From Blasia pusilla (taxonomy: Eukaryota > Marchantiophyta > Marchantiopsida > Blasiales), in the NCBI GenBank assembly GCA_050084515.1, contig CM114275.1:7998001-8062000 (forward strand): a DNA stretch of 64,000 nt, read 5' to 3'. Shown here one piece after another: positions 24,213 through 34,019 of this stretch. Each line of letters begins with the position of its first letter. Position 1 is the stretch's first letter. Position numbers and translations under genes: made by a program. A model generated the notes under the pieces. That model was not told the DNA's origin and made no database searches. It worked only from the letters and a program-made list of their open reading frames with translations.

Positions 24213-24744
24213 GTAAGGCTCAAATCCTGTACTATGATTTCAATTATATTTTAATGATGTGTATAATGAGAGTCAATCTGGGTTTTTTTTTGTCCGTGAG
24301 CAACCTGTCGGAAGGCGACAGGTTGCTGGCTTAGAGCACCCCATGCTCGGTTGAGAGAAACCCGTCGGTTTCCGACGGGTTGCATCTTTCCCACATACAG
24401 GGAAAACCGCGGTGTACAGAACCCGTCGAACCAGGCGGGTTGCGGTTGCTGAGTTTCCGGTTGATTTTGTTTTTGGATGCAACCCGCCTCGATAGCGACG
24501 GGTTGCTCTCAGCGAGCATGGGCTGCTCTAGGCCGCAACCCGTCGCCTTCCGATGGGTTGCATCCAAAAACCAAAATCAACTAGGAAAACCCAAAAGCAA
24601 CTGCAACCCGTCGGGTTCCGACGGGTTGGTCCGGGACAAAACAACCCGTCGGACTCCGACGGGTTGATCCAAAGTCAGTTATTGAAATGTTTTCAAGGCG
24701 ACTTCTTTAGTTTCTGACATTGTTTCCAACGTGCTGATTTACAG
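24213..24744 (+). repeat. Intron 3 palindromes of the ParB gene
   Basis: Dyads at about 24299, 24357, 24419, 24479, 24535, 24602 and 24642. The 24299 copy is GCAACCTGTCGG...CGACAGGTTGC, again symmetric. Copy A has the same intron with decayed dyads. Confidence 0.88.
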
Positions 24745-25319
24745 ATGGACCACTCCTACGTCTACTGCTTCGTTCGGTCCGAGCACAATTTCCAGGTGTT
24801 CAAGATCCAGGATCCTGTGGATCCATGCTCAGATGGGTACATCTTAGATAGTTTGTACAATTCCCCCCCGGGAATTTACATGCAAGACAGTTCCCCACTT
24901 CTGGGAGGAAGGGAAAAGTCACCAGCCCTGATGCAAATGCTCATCGAGCTCTGCTCAAGGCCGGGTGACTTGGTGTTCAACTTAGTGGGACTTTCAGGGG
25001 CAAGTATCAAAGGCGTCTGGCAGAGTGGCAGGAACATTCTCTGCCTCGAGAGAAGGCAAGAACTGTTTGACCTTTGCAAGGAGGCAAAGGCAGAATATGA
25101 AAGGCTTGTTGGGGCGTACAACTCTCCACCGAAGCCGAGAGCTCCGATTCCAGAGCCACCCTTGGTAGTGACTCCATCGCCACTTCCAACGATTCCCAAA
25201 ATCGGGAGGGCAAGGCCAAAAGTGATTTTGCAAGAGCTCTCGGACGATGACGAGTGAGTTCAAAGAACTCAACGACCCAGCTTGACTGCAGCGTTTGGAG
25301 TAGGGAGTTTTTTGATAAT

Positions 25320-26490
25320 GAGGCAAAAGATTTCATAGAATAGATCAAATGTACTGATTCGAGCTTTTTCGGATGATATAAAAAGAAGATTTTTCGATCG
25401 ATGGTGGTGCTTGTAAATGTTTGCTGATCATTTTTTTCTTTCGAATGTGATCGTCTATGTACTCCACGGACTTTCTCGCCGCAACCGTCGGATTTCTCCC
25501 GCTTGCAACTTTCACTTTATGACCATCGCAACCCGCCGGATTTCTCCTCCTTGCAACTTTTCGCTTTTTGACCATTGCACCCTTTTATTACCTCCAGGCA
25601 ACCCGTCTGATTCCGACATGTTGCCCGATCGGACCCTTTCCTGTTGGTCCAACTTAAGAGGCGATCTGGCGGGCTTCTTCCTTAGCACCTTCCCTCAACT
25701 CGTAAAAGCGGCGAGGCTTCTTTTCTTCTCTCAGACGTGTTGGATTCCTTCTACCTATGCGGTTGCCATTGTGGTATTACCGGGGACGGAGCAGATATTG
25801 ATACTGGATGGGTGTCACATTGCAGAGCGTACAAGGTATACTGCCAAGGAAGGCGGTGGGACTTGAGACAGGTTACATGGGACCGTTATGGTGTACCTAG
25901 GGGGGGGGCCAAGGCTCTCGAATTCGCCAACATTTTCGATCCCCGTCTACAATCGGCCAGAGGAGCCACTTGAATCCCAGGACATTCCTTTGGTACTGTC
26001 ACCGAGGAGAGTTAGGAGTAAATTTGTAGATGACGAGGCTGAAGAAATCATAGACTAGGTGAAATGTACATTTCCAAGGTTCCTTCGGAGGTAATAAAGG
26101 ACGAGATTTTTTCAACCCATAATGGTGTTTGTAAAAGTTTGCTGGAATATGTTTTTGGACTTGTGGATTGTGTTCTTTTAGCTACTCAGAATTACAATTC
26201 TGCAACCCGTATGATTCTGACTTTTTGCTTTTTGCCCACTGCAACTTTTTAACCATTTCCAGGCAACCTGTCGGATTCCGAGAGGTTGACTGCTTGAGTG
26301 ATCGGACTCTATCCCGGTGAGACCAACTTCAGACGCATTGTGGCGGGCTTCTTGACTTTTGGCTCGTTCCCCTTCATTCGTCCAACCAATTGTATGTAGG
26401 CTTCTTTTCTTGTCTAAGATGTGCAGGATTCCTACTACCTGTCGGATTGCCATTTCGGATTCCCAACCCGTTAGATCGTCATGGGTGCAG
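25320..26490 (+). repeat. Duplicated 3' tail of MULE copy B with sparse palindromes
   Basis: Two units start near 25325 and 26040, as in copy A. Degenerate dyads occur near 25483, 25529, 25600, 26203 and 26263. Landmarks include GAAGATTTTTCGATCGATGG versus GAGATTTTTTCAACCCATAATGG, both near poly-A-signal-like AATAAA in copy A. Confidence 0.6.
25735..26057 (+). pseudogene. Conserved 3' coding segment of MULE, copy B
   Basis: After TTCTTCTCTCAG|ACGTG the frame reads VLDSFYLCGCHCGITGDGAD, IDTGWVSHCRAYKVYCQGRR, WDLRQVTWDRYGVPR, then shifts frame inside a nine-G run (25903-25911) and continues PRLSNSPTFSIPVYNRPEEP to SKFVDDEAEEIID and a stop at 26055-26057. Copy A keeps the same protein. The end of the main gene (GACGA|GTGAGT at 25254) contains a good donor, so this could be an alternative last exon; the phase is off by one. 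No family recognised. Confidence 0.5.
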
Positions 26491-27066
26491 AGTGGAAGAA
26501 AATCACTTCTAAAAATCTTTTCCTTTCTTATGGTGAGCTTTCTTACGGGTTGGGAGGGGTGCAGCTTCTCGGTTTCTCAGCCTTAGGATCTGATTTGTTC
26601 ACATTTCAGAAAGTTGGTCTTGAGCAAACACCATTCATAACCGAGTAAAGTTGGTTATGGGGCAATTTAGGGAGGCCATGATGAGGCAAAAATCCTGCAA
26701 AAAGAGGTACCCATCGGGTGGTCCTCCAACAAAAATACCAAGGGCACTGCTTTTTGTTGACCGAGACAGGGAATGTTAAGAAACTTAGGCTCACATGGAG
26801 AGTGATGGAAAAATGTTTAGGGTGGTCTTATAATGTCTCCTTTTTTCTCGCCCCCAAGAAAGAGGAGGTTTTTTTAGGGCCAAATATGGACCACTAAATA
26901 CTCTCTTCTAAAGATTTCCTGAATTTTAAAGCAAACAAAAATTTCAAATATGTCAAAAAGTTTTGAAGAGAGGAGGCGGATTTCGCCTTTTTTTTTTAAG
27001 AGAGACTCTCCTCTCTTCCTCTCTTCCTCTCCTCTCTTACTCTCTCCTGTCAGAATACCAGCCCCC
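26491..27066. repeat. Right end of MULE copy B
   Basis: It aligns with 3120-3735 of copy A, including CTTAGGCTCACATGGAGAGTGATGG and the CTCTCTTCCTCTC pyrimidine block, and ends AATACCAGCCCCC just before the 9-bp duplication. A small minus frame here is a by-product. Confidence 0.8.
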
Positions 27067-27075
27067 ATGATTGAA
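27067..27075. repeat. 9-bp target-site duplication (right) ATGATTGAA
   Basis: Second copy of 14923-14931. Confidence 0.92.
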
Positions 27076-27910
27076 AAGCAATCTCTTGTGATGTGCCCCA
27101 ATTCCATTTTTATCCTTTCCCTAGTAAAGTCGTCAAGGATTGTGCAATTTGAGCAAAACCTTTGACAAATCTTCGACAGCATCCTGTTAATCCTCGGAAA
27201 CTCTTCAATTGAGTTTGATCCTCAGGTGCACTCCATTTTTGGATCGCTTCTACCTTCTCACTCATTGCTTGAATGCCTAATGCGCTTACTCGATGCCCTA
27301 GATAATCAACTTCTCTCTTACCCAACTCACATTTTGAAGCTTTAGCATACAACTCATTATCTCTTAGGATTTGAAGGACTTCTCGTAGATGATTTATATG
27401 CTCCTTTGTAGTTTTACTATAGACTAAGATATCATCTAAGAATACAATGACACACTTGTCTAAATATGGACAAAAGATATCATTCATTAGGCCCATAAAG
27501 GTTGCAGGTGCATTAGTTAGACCAAATGGCATGACTAAGGCTTCAAAGTGTCCATACCTAGTACGAAAAGCAGTCTTGGGCACATCTTCATCTGCAATTC
27601 GAATTTGGTTGTAGACACTTTGAAGGTCAAGTTTGGTGAAGTATTTTGCTCCTTGTAGTTGGTCGAACAAATCATCCATTCTTGATAATGGATATTTTTT
27701 TTTATTGTTTGTTGATTCAGTGCTCAATAGTCGATACACAATCGTATGCTTCCATCCTTCTTTTTCACAAAAAGGACAGGGGCTCCATATGGCAAGATGC
27801 TTGGTTGGATGAAGCCTTTCTGCAAAATCTCCTCCACTTGGGCTTTGCATTCTTCTAATTCCCTTGGAGCTAAGCGATAAGGAGCCTTACATGATGGTGT
27901 GCTTCTTGGA
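27076..27910 (-). pseudogene. Chromovirus reverse transcriptase
   Basis: Read leftward: [66 protein letters not shown], then [14 protein letters not shown] with the catalytic YxDD-type site as FLDD, then [17 protein letters not shown] and [16 protein letters not shown]. This is a Ty3/gypsy RT, which copies element RNA to cDNA. Near 27705 a frameshift separates the finger region ([17 protein letters not shown]). The frame ends at the MULE insertion and resumes at 14922. Confidence 0.9.
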
Positions 27911-28149
27911 AGGACCTTAATCTTGTGGTCTACCCTCTGTTTGGGTTATAACCCTGATGGTAAATCATTTGGGAATACATATTTGTATTCTTCTAATACT
28001 TCTCTCAACTCGTCTAGTAATTCTGAATATTTTTTCAAACCACAAACATCTCTTATTAAACCTAGGAAATATACATCTTGATGTTTGATGTCGGTTTTTC
28101 CTATTACATATAGGGGTAGGGTTCTAGGATGTGATTTGACTCTATCTCC
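27911..28149 (-). other. Protease-RT spacer of the chromovirus
   Basis: Decayed linker; no separate feature. Confidence 0.5.
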
Positions 28150-28530
28150 CTAAAGCTTCCACTCTCGGGTCTTCATAACTTTTTTTCTCCAATCTACCTC
28201 TAGATTATACCGTTCCATCCAAGGCATTCCCAAGATAACATCATAATGTGCTAATCTAATGACCTTCATCTCCAACTCTTCCTGATACTTTCCTATCCTC
28301 AACTCTATCTTTCGAGGAAACTTCTCAATCTTTTTTGTTTTCTCGTTTGGCAACTCTACCTCTTCTTTTTGATCCCTTTCTAAAGCCAAGCCCAATTTCA
28401 TAGCTATGGCTCTAGAAAGGAGGTTTTGTGTTGCCCCAAGATCAATCAACACTCTAACTTGGGATCCTTCTACTTCCCCATCTATAACAATGCGACGTGT
28501 TTCTCCTCTCTTCAAACCATGTACCTCCAC
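28150..28530 (-). pseudogene. Chromovirus aspartic protease
   Basis: RVLIDLGATQNLLSRAIA sits where the active site D-S/T-G normally is; here it is D-L-G, so the catalytic motif is altered. YDVILGMPWMERYNLEVDW follows, as in other gypsy proteases. It would mature the Gag-Pol polyprotein. Confidence 0.85.
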
Positions 28531-29095
28531 ATGTTTGTGTTGACCCTTGCCTTTCCTCCTTTTGTTAGAACCAGTATATCCACGAGGTGCGATTATTGGT
28601 GGTTGGCATTTCCTTGAGGTCGGCCTTCTTCGTCATCTTCCTGCATGTGTCGTCCTTCAAGATGATTAAGGGGGAGACGATATGGCCGATTTCTGAGCCT
28701 ACGTAGAAGAAAATTCATGGTTATATGACCATATCTATCATACTCAAAATATTGGTATGTATCTCTTCGGACTTCAAATTCTCTTCCTCCTCTAGGAACC
28801 CCGACCCCGTCGGTTTGAGGAGCAATCCCTTGTATGTTGGGATTCCAATCTCTCTCCATTGACACCCTTCCATCATACCTTCACGGCACATAACCATCTC
28901 GTACTCAAAGGTTATCCAACTCCATGGGTGTGGGTCCGTAGTGGTTGTTCATGGAAACAACTATCTCTCCTCCTCCTTCGTACACATTTGCCATATGTTG
29001 GGCACATGCAATTGCTTCATTGATATCTTTTGGGTTGTCTTGAATCAGCTCTTGACGCACCTTCCTCTTCAAACCTCTCTTGAACAGATCGAAAA

Positions 29096-30098
29096 TGTCG
29101 CAACCCTCATGACAAAACAAGTGCCAAGCGGAACATCGGAACATTAGCGGGCTCACGCTAAGATGGTTTGCGCGTTGGAGTTGTCTCAAAGAGGAGACAA
29201 GAGACGAGACGCGAGCGAGGAGTCGCGTTTCAGATGTTATGGTCGCGACTGAGAAACCTGGACCAAATGCGGAATGAGACTTGAAAGAAGTCGAGTCTAG
29301 GAAGTGGGTTGCCAAAGGAAAGTTCCGGATTTGGAACGCCACTAGCGTTTGAGAGTTTCCGACTGTATTTATGGCTATAACTTTTAGCGTCAAGATGCGT
29401 TTGAAACAAATAAGAATGCGTTGGAAAGCTTATGGAGAGCCGGTCCAAACGCACCAAAGATCGCTGCAAACGCATAAGAAGCGGCTGAGATACAACCCGT
29501 AAACAACTGTAAGTGGAGGCGGGTTGAGGGCCACAATGAAGGGCCCGACCCTCTTTTCCCAAAGGGGAGGGGTTATTGGAGAACCCCAGAAGTACTAGTA
29601 AGGGGGAAGGTCTCCGAGAGTGCTTGGAACCCAAACCCCACTTTGGGCGCCGCGGGGCGGCTCAAGGGCATGGAACGGAACGCGAGTTTGGGGGTTGGGT
29701 TGTAAAACCTGCACCAACTCCATTGAGGCGATTTTAGACATCCCTCTTGGATTCCACCCCGCGACTCAATTACTTGGGTCTCGGTTCGGAACTCATCCGA
29801 GGACCGTTGAACAGTTGGGATCGCTAGGCGCGCAAGTGCCGTTTCAGATCCCTGGACTAACCAGGAAGTCTGTTCCAAGTCTTGAAGGACTTGCCATGTT
29901 TTGGAAACTAGGAACTAAGGAAGGTTGAGCTTGATGAGACGCCGAGTTGAGGACTCGGTGGGTTGGAACGCTGGTTGGCCTAGACCCGACTAATGAGAGT
30001 GCGTGTTTGGGTGCAGATCAGTGATGAGTTCGTGACCTACTTAACGTACTCTTCCGCAACATTAAAGATTGATGTTCAAGGAGAGTAGGGGCGCGACA
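29096..30098. mobile_element. Solo LTR, TGTCGC...GCGACA, about 1.0 kb
   Basis: The insertion begins TGTCGCAACCC and ends GGGGCGCGACA; the terminal six bases are inverted repeats. The flanks GAAAA (29091-29095) and GACAA (30099-30103) are a 4/5 match, a plausible eroded duplication. The chromovirus gag frame resumes on each side. It is GC-rich compared with its surroundings and contains no convincing ORF. A diverged relative lies at 40540-41180 in reverse orientation. Confidence 0.8.
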
Positions 30099-30610
30099 GA
30101 CAACTTCTAGCCCACTCACGTTGCGTATTGTATCTTTAAGTCACCAAACTCTTCGATGTAGTCCTCCACAGTGCTTTTCTGCTCCAATCGTCATAATTTC
30201 ATTCTAGTAGTGAGGATTGGATCCACAACTTGGAAATTTTGCAGCAGCCCTTGCTTAATTCGACTCCATGTGATTTGTTGAGTTGTTTCAATCAAGGATC
30301 TCTCCCATCCTTGATATCATGTCAATGCTCAATTGATTATCCAAGATCTTACGAATATCCCTGCAATATGATCATAAATGTTGAAAAGGGATAAATGAAT
30401 TTCCATCCGAGTGATCCAACCCTCTAATACCCCTATGGCTTGACTTCCTTTGTATGGTTCTACCTTGCATACCTTTGTCATTTTCAATATCAACGATGCT
30501 TGAGCATTCATCTCTATCACTCTTTGTGCTGCTTGGGCCTCCTATACTCGTGCCCTTAAGGTTTCGTCACTCTCTCCAGAAGTTACGACACTCGTGGTTT
30601 CCATCTCCAT

Positions 30611-30615
<5 letters not shown>

Positions 30616-30674
<59 letters not shown>
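30616..30674. repeat. (TC)n microsatellite
   Basis: About 29 units, inside the start of the chromovirus gag, where it would encode Glu-Arg repeats on the minus strand. Confidence 0.97.
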
Positions 30675-30677
<3 letters not shown>

Positions 30678-30828
30678 CAACTTCTTGTGCTAATTCTTGG
30701 ACTTGGTTTTGACTTTGATCAAATGTAACTCTCAACTCTCTCAATTCACGAATCATATCCCTCAAAGTTTCTTCCATGATTGCTCCGACTTTCCCTTGAC
30801 CCTTTACTACCACTCTAATATAAGATCA

Positions 30829-31248
30829 AGATATACACCTGCCAATTTCGCACAATAGGGACTACAAAAGGCAGTGTTGATGTAATGACTTCATCATAAT
30901 ACTCTTGGCCAAACTTCCTCACCATATACTCTCTATATGCTATCTTAGGTTGACAAACCACATGGATTGTACATTGAGTGTTAAAAAACACTTATGGGGG
31001 CTTATTCAAATCCATCCCTCATATCTCCTCTAAAATAATATATAAATAGTGCAATCCCACACACAATCATATGTAACAATAGGGAGGATCACCGGGTAGC
31101 GAGACTCCATCATTTGCATCATGAAAACTTCACCAATGTGATATATGAGATATCTTGTGAACTAGTGTCTATCTACATATAAGAGTTTGATGGTGAACTG
31201 ATTAAGAAATGGGAAATTAGGAGCCACACTTGCTCCCCCTCCATCCAT
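30829..31248 (-). pseudogene. Diverged third copy of the element R ORF
   Basis: From 31248: MDGGGASVAPNFPFLN, YVDRHWFTRYLIYHIGEVFM, VILPIVTYDCVWDC, stops, then FNTQCTIHVVCQPKIAYREY, MVRKFGQEYYDEVITSTLPF, VVPIVRNWQVYILILY. It shares most residues with the R copies while the DNA is clearly diverged, and it lies about 50 bp upstream of the chromovirus gag on the same strand. It may be an upstream ORF of that chromovirus or a remnant of an old R-type element. Confidence 0.6.
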
Positions 31249-31261
31249 TACGTGCAAAATA

Positions 31262-32014
31262 ACCCTTCTCGCTTACAGAACATCAGAGCAAGTTTCTCGT
31301 GTGGATGGGCCTAGAGGTTGTGCACTAGGTGGTTCCATTGGGGGACGAGGAGCTGGATTCGTGTGAGGGGTTGGTGGAGTTGCCTGTGGAGGAAGTAGAG
31401 TCCCACCACCTAGACGCGTTGAGGGAGACGTCGGGCATGAGGATGGGATGGCTGCTCACATACATCAGCTATAGCAGCAGATTGCCATTATGGCATTGAG
31501 GCTACCCGATGCCAGATTCGTCGCATTGACATCTTATGGAGTAGCCAGAGTTATGGAGGATCTTAGTTGGATGTGCGGGATTGCCCAGATGGAGGCCGCC
31601 ACAGTTGTTATATATGGAGCAGCCGCAAAGGTGGATCCATAATGAGGGGAAGCCATGAAATAGACTAGGTTTCCTCAGTCTTTCATATTGTCCGAGGCGA
31701 TGACGACCCCATTGATGGGTCCTGATCAGAGTTCCTGGAGAGTTGGCGATGTTGTTGGTGTGCAGGCACGGAGGGCGATGGGAGAAGCAAGTGCAACGAC
31801 TCCTATTGATGATTCTCAGGAGGAGCATGTGTCAAGCACGTTGTTGGGGGCGGCCACTGTTGTGTATCGCACTCCTTTATTTTATGCTTCTCATGTTATG
31901 ACGTTGGGAGGTATGCTCGCCGAGGTTTTCTGGCTGGCCGCTACGCTATGTGAGCGTGGAGTTGGTGTTCTTGTGTCACACTTAGGGATGATTGTAGAGG
32001 AGGTGATGGACCTG
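31262..32014 (+). pseudogene. gag 3' part of gypsy D2
   Basis: Reads LVEELPVEEVESHHLDALRE, MGWLLTYISYSSRLPLWH, and 31688 onward DQSSWRVGDVVGVQARRAMG, STLLGAATVVYRTPLF. Each matches D4 (59339-59692 and 57181-57873). Broken by stops and by the insertion at 32015. Confidence 0.7.
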
Positions 32015-33316
32015 ATGTGATACCCAGAATTTTGTACTTTTGAAGAAATAGATCTTTTTATTCAATGAAGACTTGTATATGCATTATGATTTTGATTATA
32101 ATACATTATTATGGGGAGGAATGAGTAAGATTAAAGTGAATCACAAAGCTCTAAGGACAAGGCAGAGAGATAGAAAATCAAGGATTTGCCTAAGAGGAGA
32201 GGAGAATGAATAAAATAGCGAAGTCTAAAGACCCAGCAAGAAGCTTCGGAAGGACAACGAAGCTCTGTGAAGCTCTATCTATGAAGTGCTTCGCTCCATA
32301 ACGAAGCATAACAAAGCGTAACGAAGCATGAAAAAGAAGAAGAGAAAGAAGTACTTCGCTCTTGAACGAAGCTCGAAGAATGAAGCACATGGAACAAGAA
32401 CAAAGAATGGAGCGCTTCGTCTTCAGATTAGGAGAAAGAGCTTTGTCCTCAAGCGAATCAAAAGAGGTCCAGACTTAGCAGTGAAGCAAAGCTAACATTG
32501 ATAGTGATTTCAAGCGGCACATAGTTAGAACAGTTAGAATAGGAAAAGATGCAACCCTTTGTATCAGATTGGTAGTTATGACAGTTTTGTTTTGCGGATT
32601 CATAGGGATCTTAGGAAAAGAAAAGAGCACCATAGATCTAGACAGTTACAAATGTTGAAGAGACACCAGCTTCATAAAAAACGCTTAGAATCTTTGGATC
32701 ACTCCTCCTTCAGAAAGTATTTAAGAAGCATAGAAGTAGCTATCATCATCATTCTCTTACGAAGTCCTCATGCTGTAGGAATGGTCCGAGCAATAGAGTA
32801 GTACCCTCTCGAGCTTGTATACCCTTTTGAAGCTTTCTCATTCTTGATGGAGTAGTAAAGTAATCATTCATTCATTCTGATGTGCGATGCTTATGTCTGA
32901 GTATTCTTTTTGGGTCTGCAGAATGAAGAGTGAATCAGGCGAACCTTTCTCATCAAGGGAATAATCAACATAGAGTTGTAGGAAATCTGTTTGACAGAGA
33001 GTAGCCTGCCGAGACGGATTAAGTTCCGAAAGTAGGAGAAGTCAGCTTTCATATTGAGGTCTCTGTGAGGTTTCTTGATATCGAGAGGAAATCTACCTGA
33101 GCATGCTGTCAACTCCACTAGAGAGAATTGAGAAAAGAAACTTTGGTATTAAGAAAGATCCGAAGATATTGATAAGACATTCAATATAAATCATACATAT
33201 TTAAATAAAACTATTACAACAGAATTGTAATTTCGAACTCTCTTTTTATCAAACAATGATCCTCTTGGGGATCGAACTTAGTAAACGACTGTAAAATAGA
33301 AACTCTTGTATATTAT
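32015..33316. mobile_element. 1.3-kb insertion with 5-bp TSD ACCTG
   Basis: The D2 frame MDLPLE is split; ACCTG flanks the insert (32010-32014, 33317-33321). It begins ATGTGATACCCAG, like many gypsy LTRs (TGTGATACC), and holds many GCTTCG/CGAAGC motifs near 32230-32420. No conserved ORF. Probably a solo LTR, though its 3' end lacks a clear CA. Confidence 0.7.
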
Positions 33317-33321
33317 ACCTG

Positions 33322-33930
33322 CCCTTGGAGCTTATGCTCGAGCCCTCCACGTTTGATTCATGGCAAGCTGCGGATGCTAGATGGTGGAGATGCCCGCTAG
33401 ATGTGCGATAGAGCGTGCCATGGCTTCTCCTAGTGTTGCATTGCTGGATAATTGGGGAGAGGTCTTCCAGTTGGTGAGTCCAAGAGGTAGAGTTTTTAGT
33501 CCGCAGCGTATCTTATTGGATTCAGGTGTGCAACCCCTGATGTTGGGGAAAGCGGCATTTAGAGGATTGGGCTTGAAGAGAGCCGATATGGAGCGTTTTC
33601 TGTTCCAGATACAGACACCCTTGGGTGAAGCAAGTACCACACAGTATATTACTCGACAAAAGGTTGTGGAGTGGATTTTCCCGAGACATCCTTGGGTGGA
33701 ACAAGTACCACACAGTATATTACTCGACAGAAGGTCGTGGAGTGGATTTTCCTGAGACATCCTCCATATGAGTCCGTGGTGCGAGCCAAGGCGATATTGA
33801 TTGATACAGAGTCCTACGACGTCTTGGTTGGTGGAGGAGTGTTGTACCCGATAGGGTTTTCCCTAAATTATAGGGAGGAGTCAGCGTCATACAGACCACG
33901 ATGGCAGTCCGGTCATGGATGAATTTGTTC
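33322..33930 (+). pseudogene. Aspartic protease of gypsy D2
   Basis: RVFSPQRILLDSGVQPLMLGKA keeps the active D-S-G. FRGLGLKRADMERFLFQIQT follows, then a direct duplication of about 75 bp (HPWVEQVPHSI/TTQYITRQKVVEWIF seen twice, near 33627 and 33688), then ESYDVLVGGGVLYPIGFSLN. Polyprotein-cleaving enzyme; the duplication and frame changes disable it. Confidence 0.75.
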
Positions 33931-34019
33931 ATTACTTGTTTGATTCACAAGTGGAGTGATCGAGCGACGGCTTGGAGAGATGGCAACTTTAGTAGCATTT
34001 AGCACCGCCATCACGTGGC

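Larger units (their letters stand above)
20598..25257 (+). pseudogene. ParB-like + permuted amino-methyltransferase-like protein gene
   Basis: Proposed exons: 20598-21227, 21318-21790, about 22248-24212, 24745-25257 (roughly 1190 aa). Donors CGG|GTAAGA, CAC|GTGAGT and TGG|GTAAGG are good; the acceptor near 22247 is tentative. Exon 1 codes a basic start and long charged coiled-coil (EIRQQEIEERERE). Exon 2 has a ParB/sulfiredoxin-like fold: MEYVREIQSDEDIAKLKQSA, FPPFYVQP, then FIWDGNHRFMAW. Exon 3 is a helical region and Ser/Lys-rich linker ending in motif IV-like VAVDLLIADLPSG. Exon 4 has a motif I-like RPGDLVFNLVGLSGA and GRNILCLERRQELFDLC. The IV-before-I order is that of beta-type amino-methyltransferases, but DPPY is changed to DLPS in both copies. 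Lesions: TAG 22303-22305, TGA 22807-22809, one-base loss near 23790. It may bind the element's palindromes (inference). Confidence 0.75.
14932..27066. mobile_element. Complete 12.1-kb MULE, copy B, with two divergent genes
   Basis: The element is bounded by the 9-bp duplication ATGATTGAA and inserted into a chromovirus RT/RNase H gene. The left end is purine-rich (GAGGAGCGGTAAGAGG...) and the right end is its pyrimidine-rich counterpart (...AATACCAGCCCCC), a weak imperfect terminal inverted repeat. Contents: a DDE transposase on the minus strand (16085-19302), a divergent ParB/methyltransferase-like gene on the plus strand (20598-25257), a promoter region between them carrying a palindrome array, and palindromes in three introns and the 3' tail. 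At about 12 kb it is much longer than typical MULEs. Both genes carry a few lesions, so it is recently dead. Confidence 0.9.
28593..30778 (-). pseudogene. Chromovirus gag, split by a solo LTR
   Basis: The start at about 30778 reads METL-like MEETLRDMIRELRELRV and a Gln-rich coiled coil. After a (GA)n expansion, 30329-30520 reads EPYKGSQAIGVLEGWITRME. Then come decayed capsid parts, the insertion 29096-30098, and 28905-29095 (LFKRGLKRKVRQELIQDNPK, IACAQHMANVYE). 28593-28865 holds a degenerate zinc knuckle (YDRYGHITMNF, Cys lost). Gag forms the particle shell. The whole is out of frame in several places. Confidence 0.8.

Noticed and set aside
19560-24744. CRISPR-like array, because short palindromic repeats are evenly spaced
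   Set aside because: Repeats vary, spacers are themselves repeated, the setting is eukaryotic with introns, and no cas-like gene is present.
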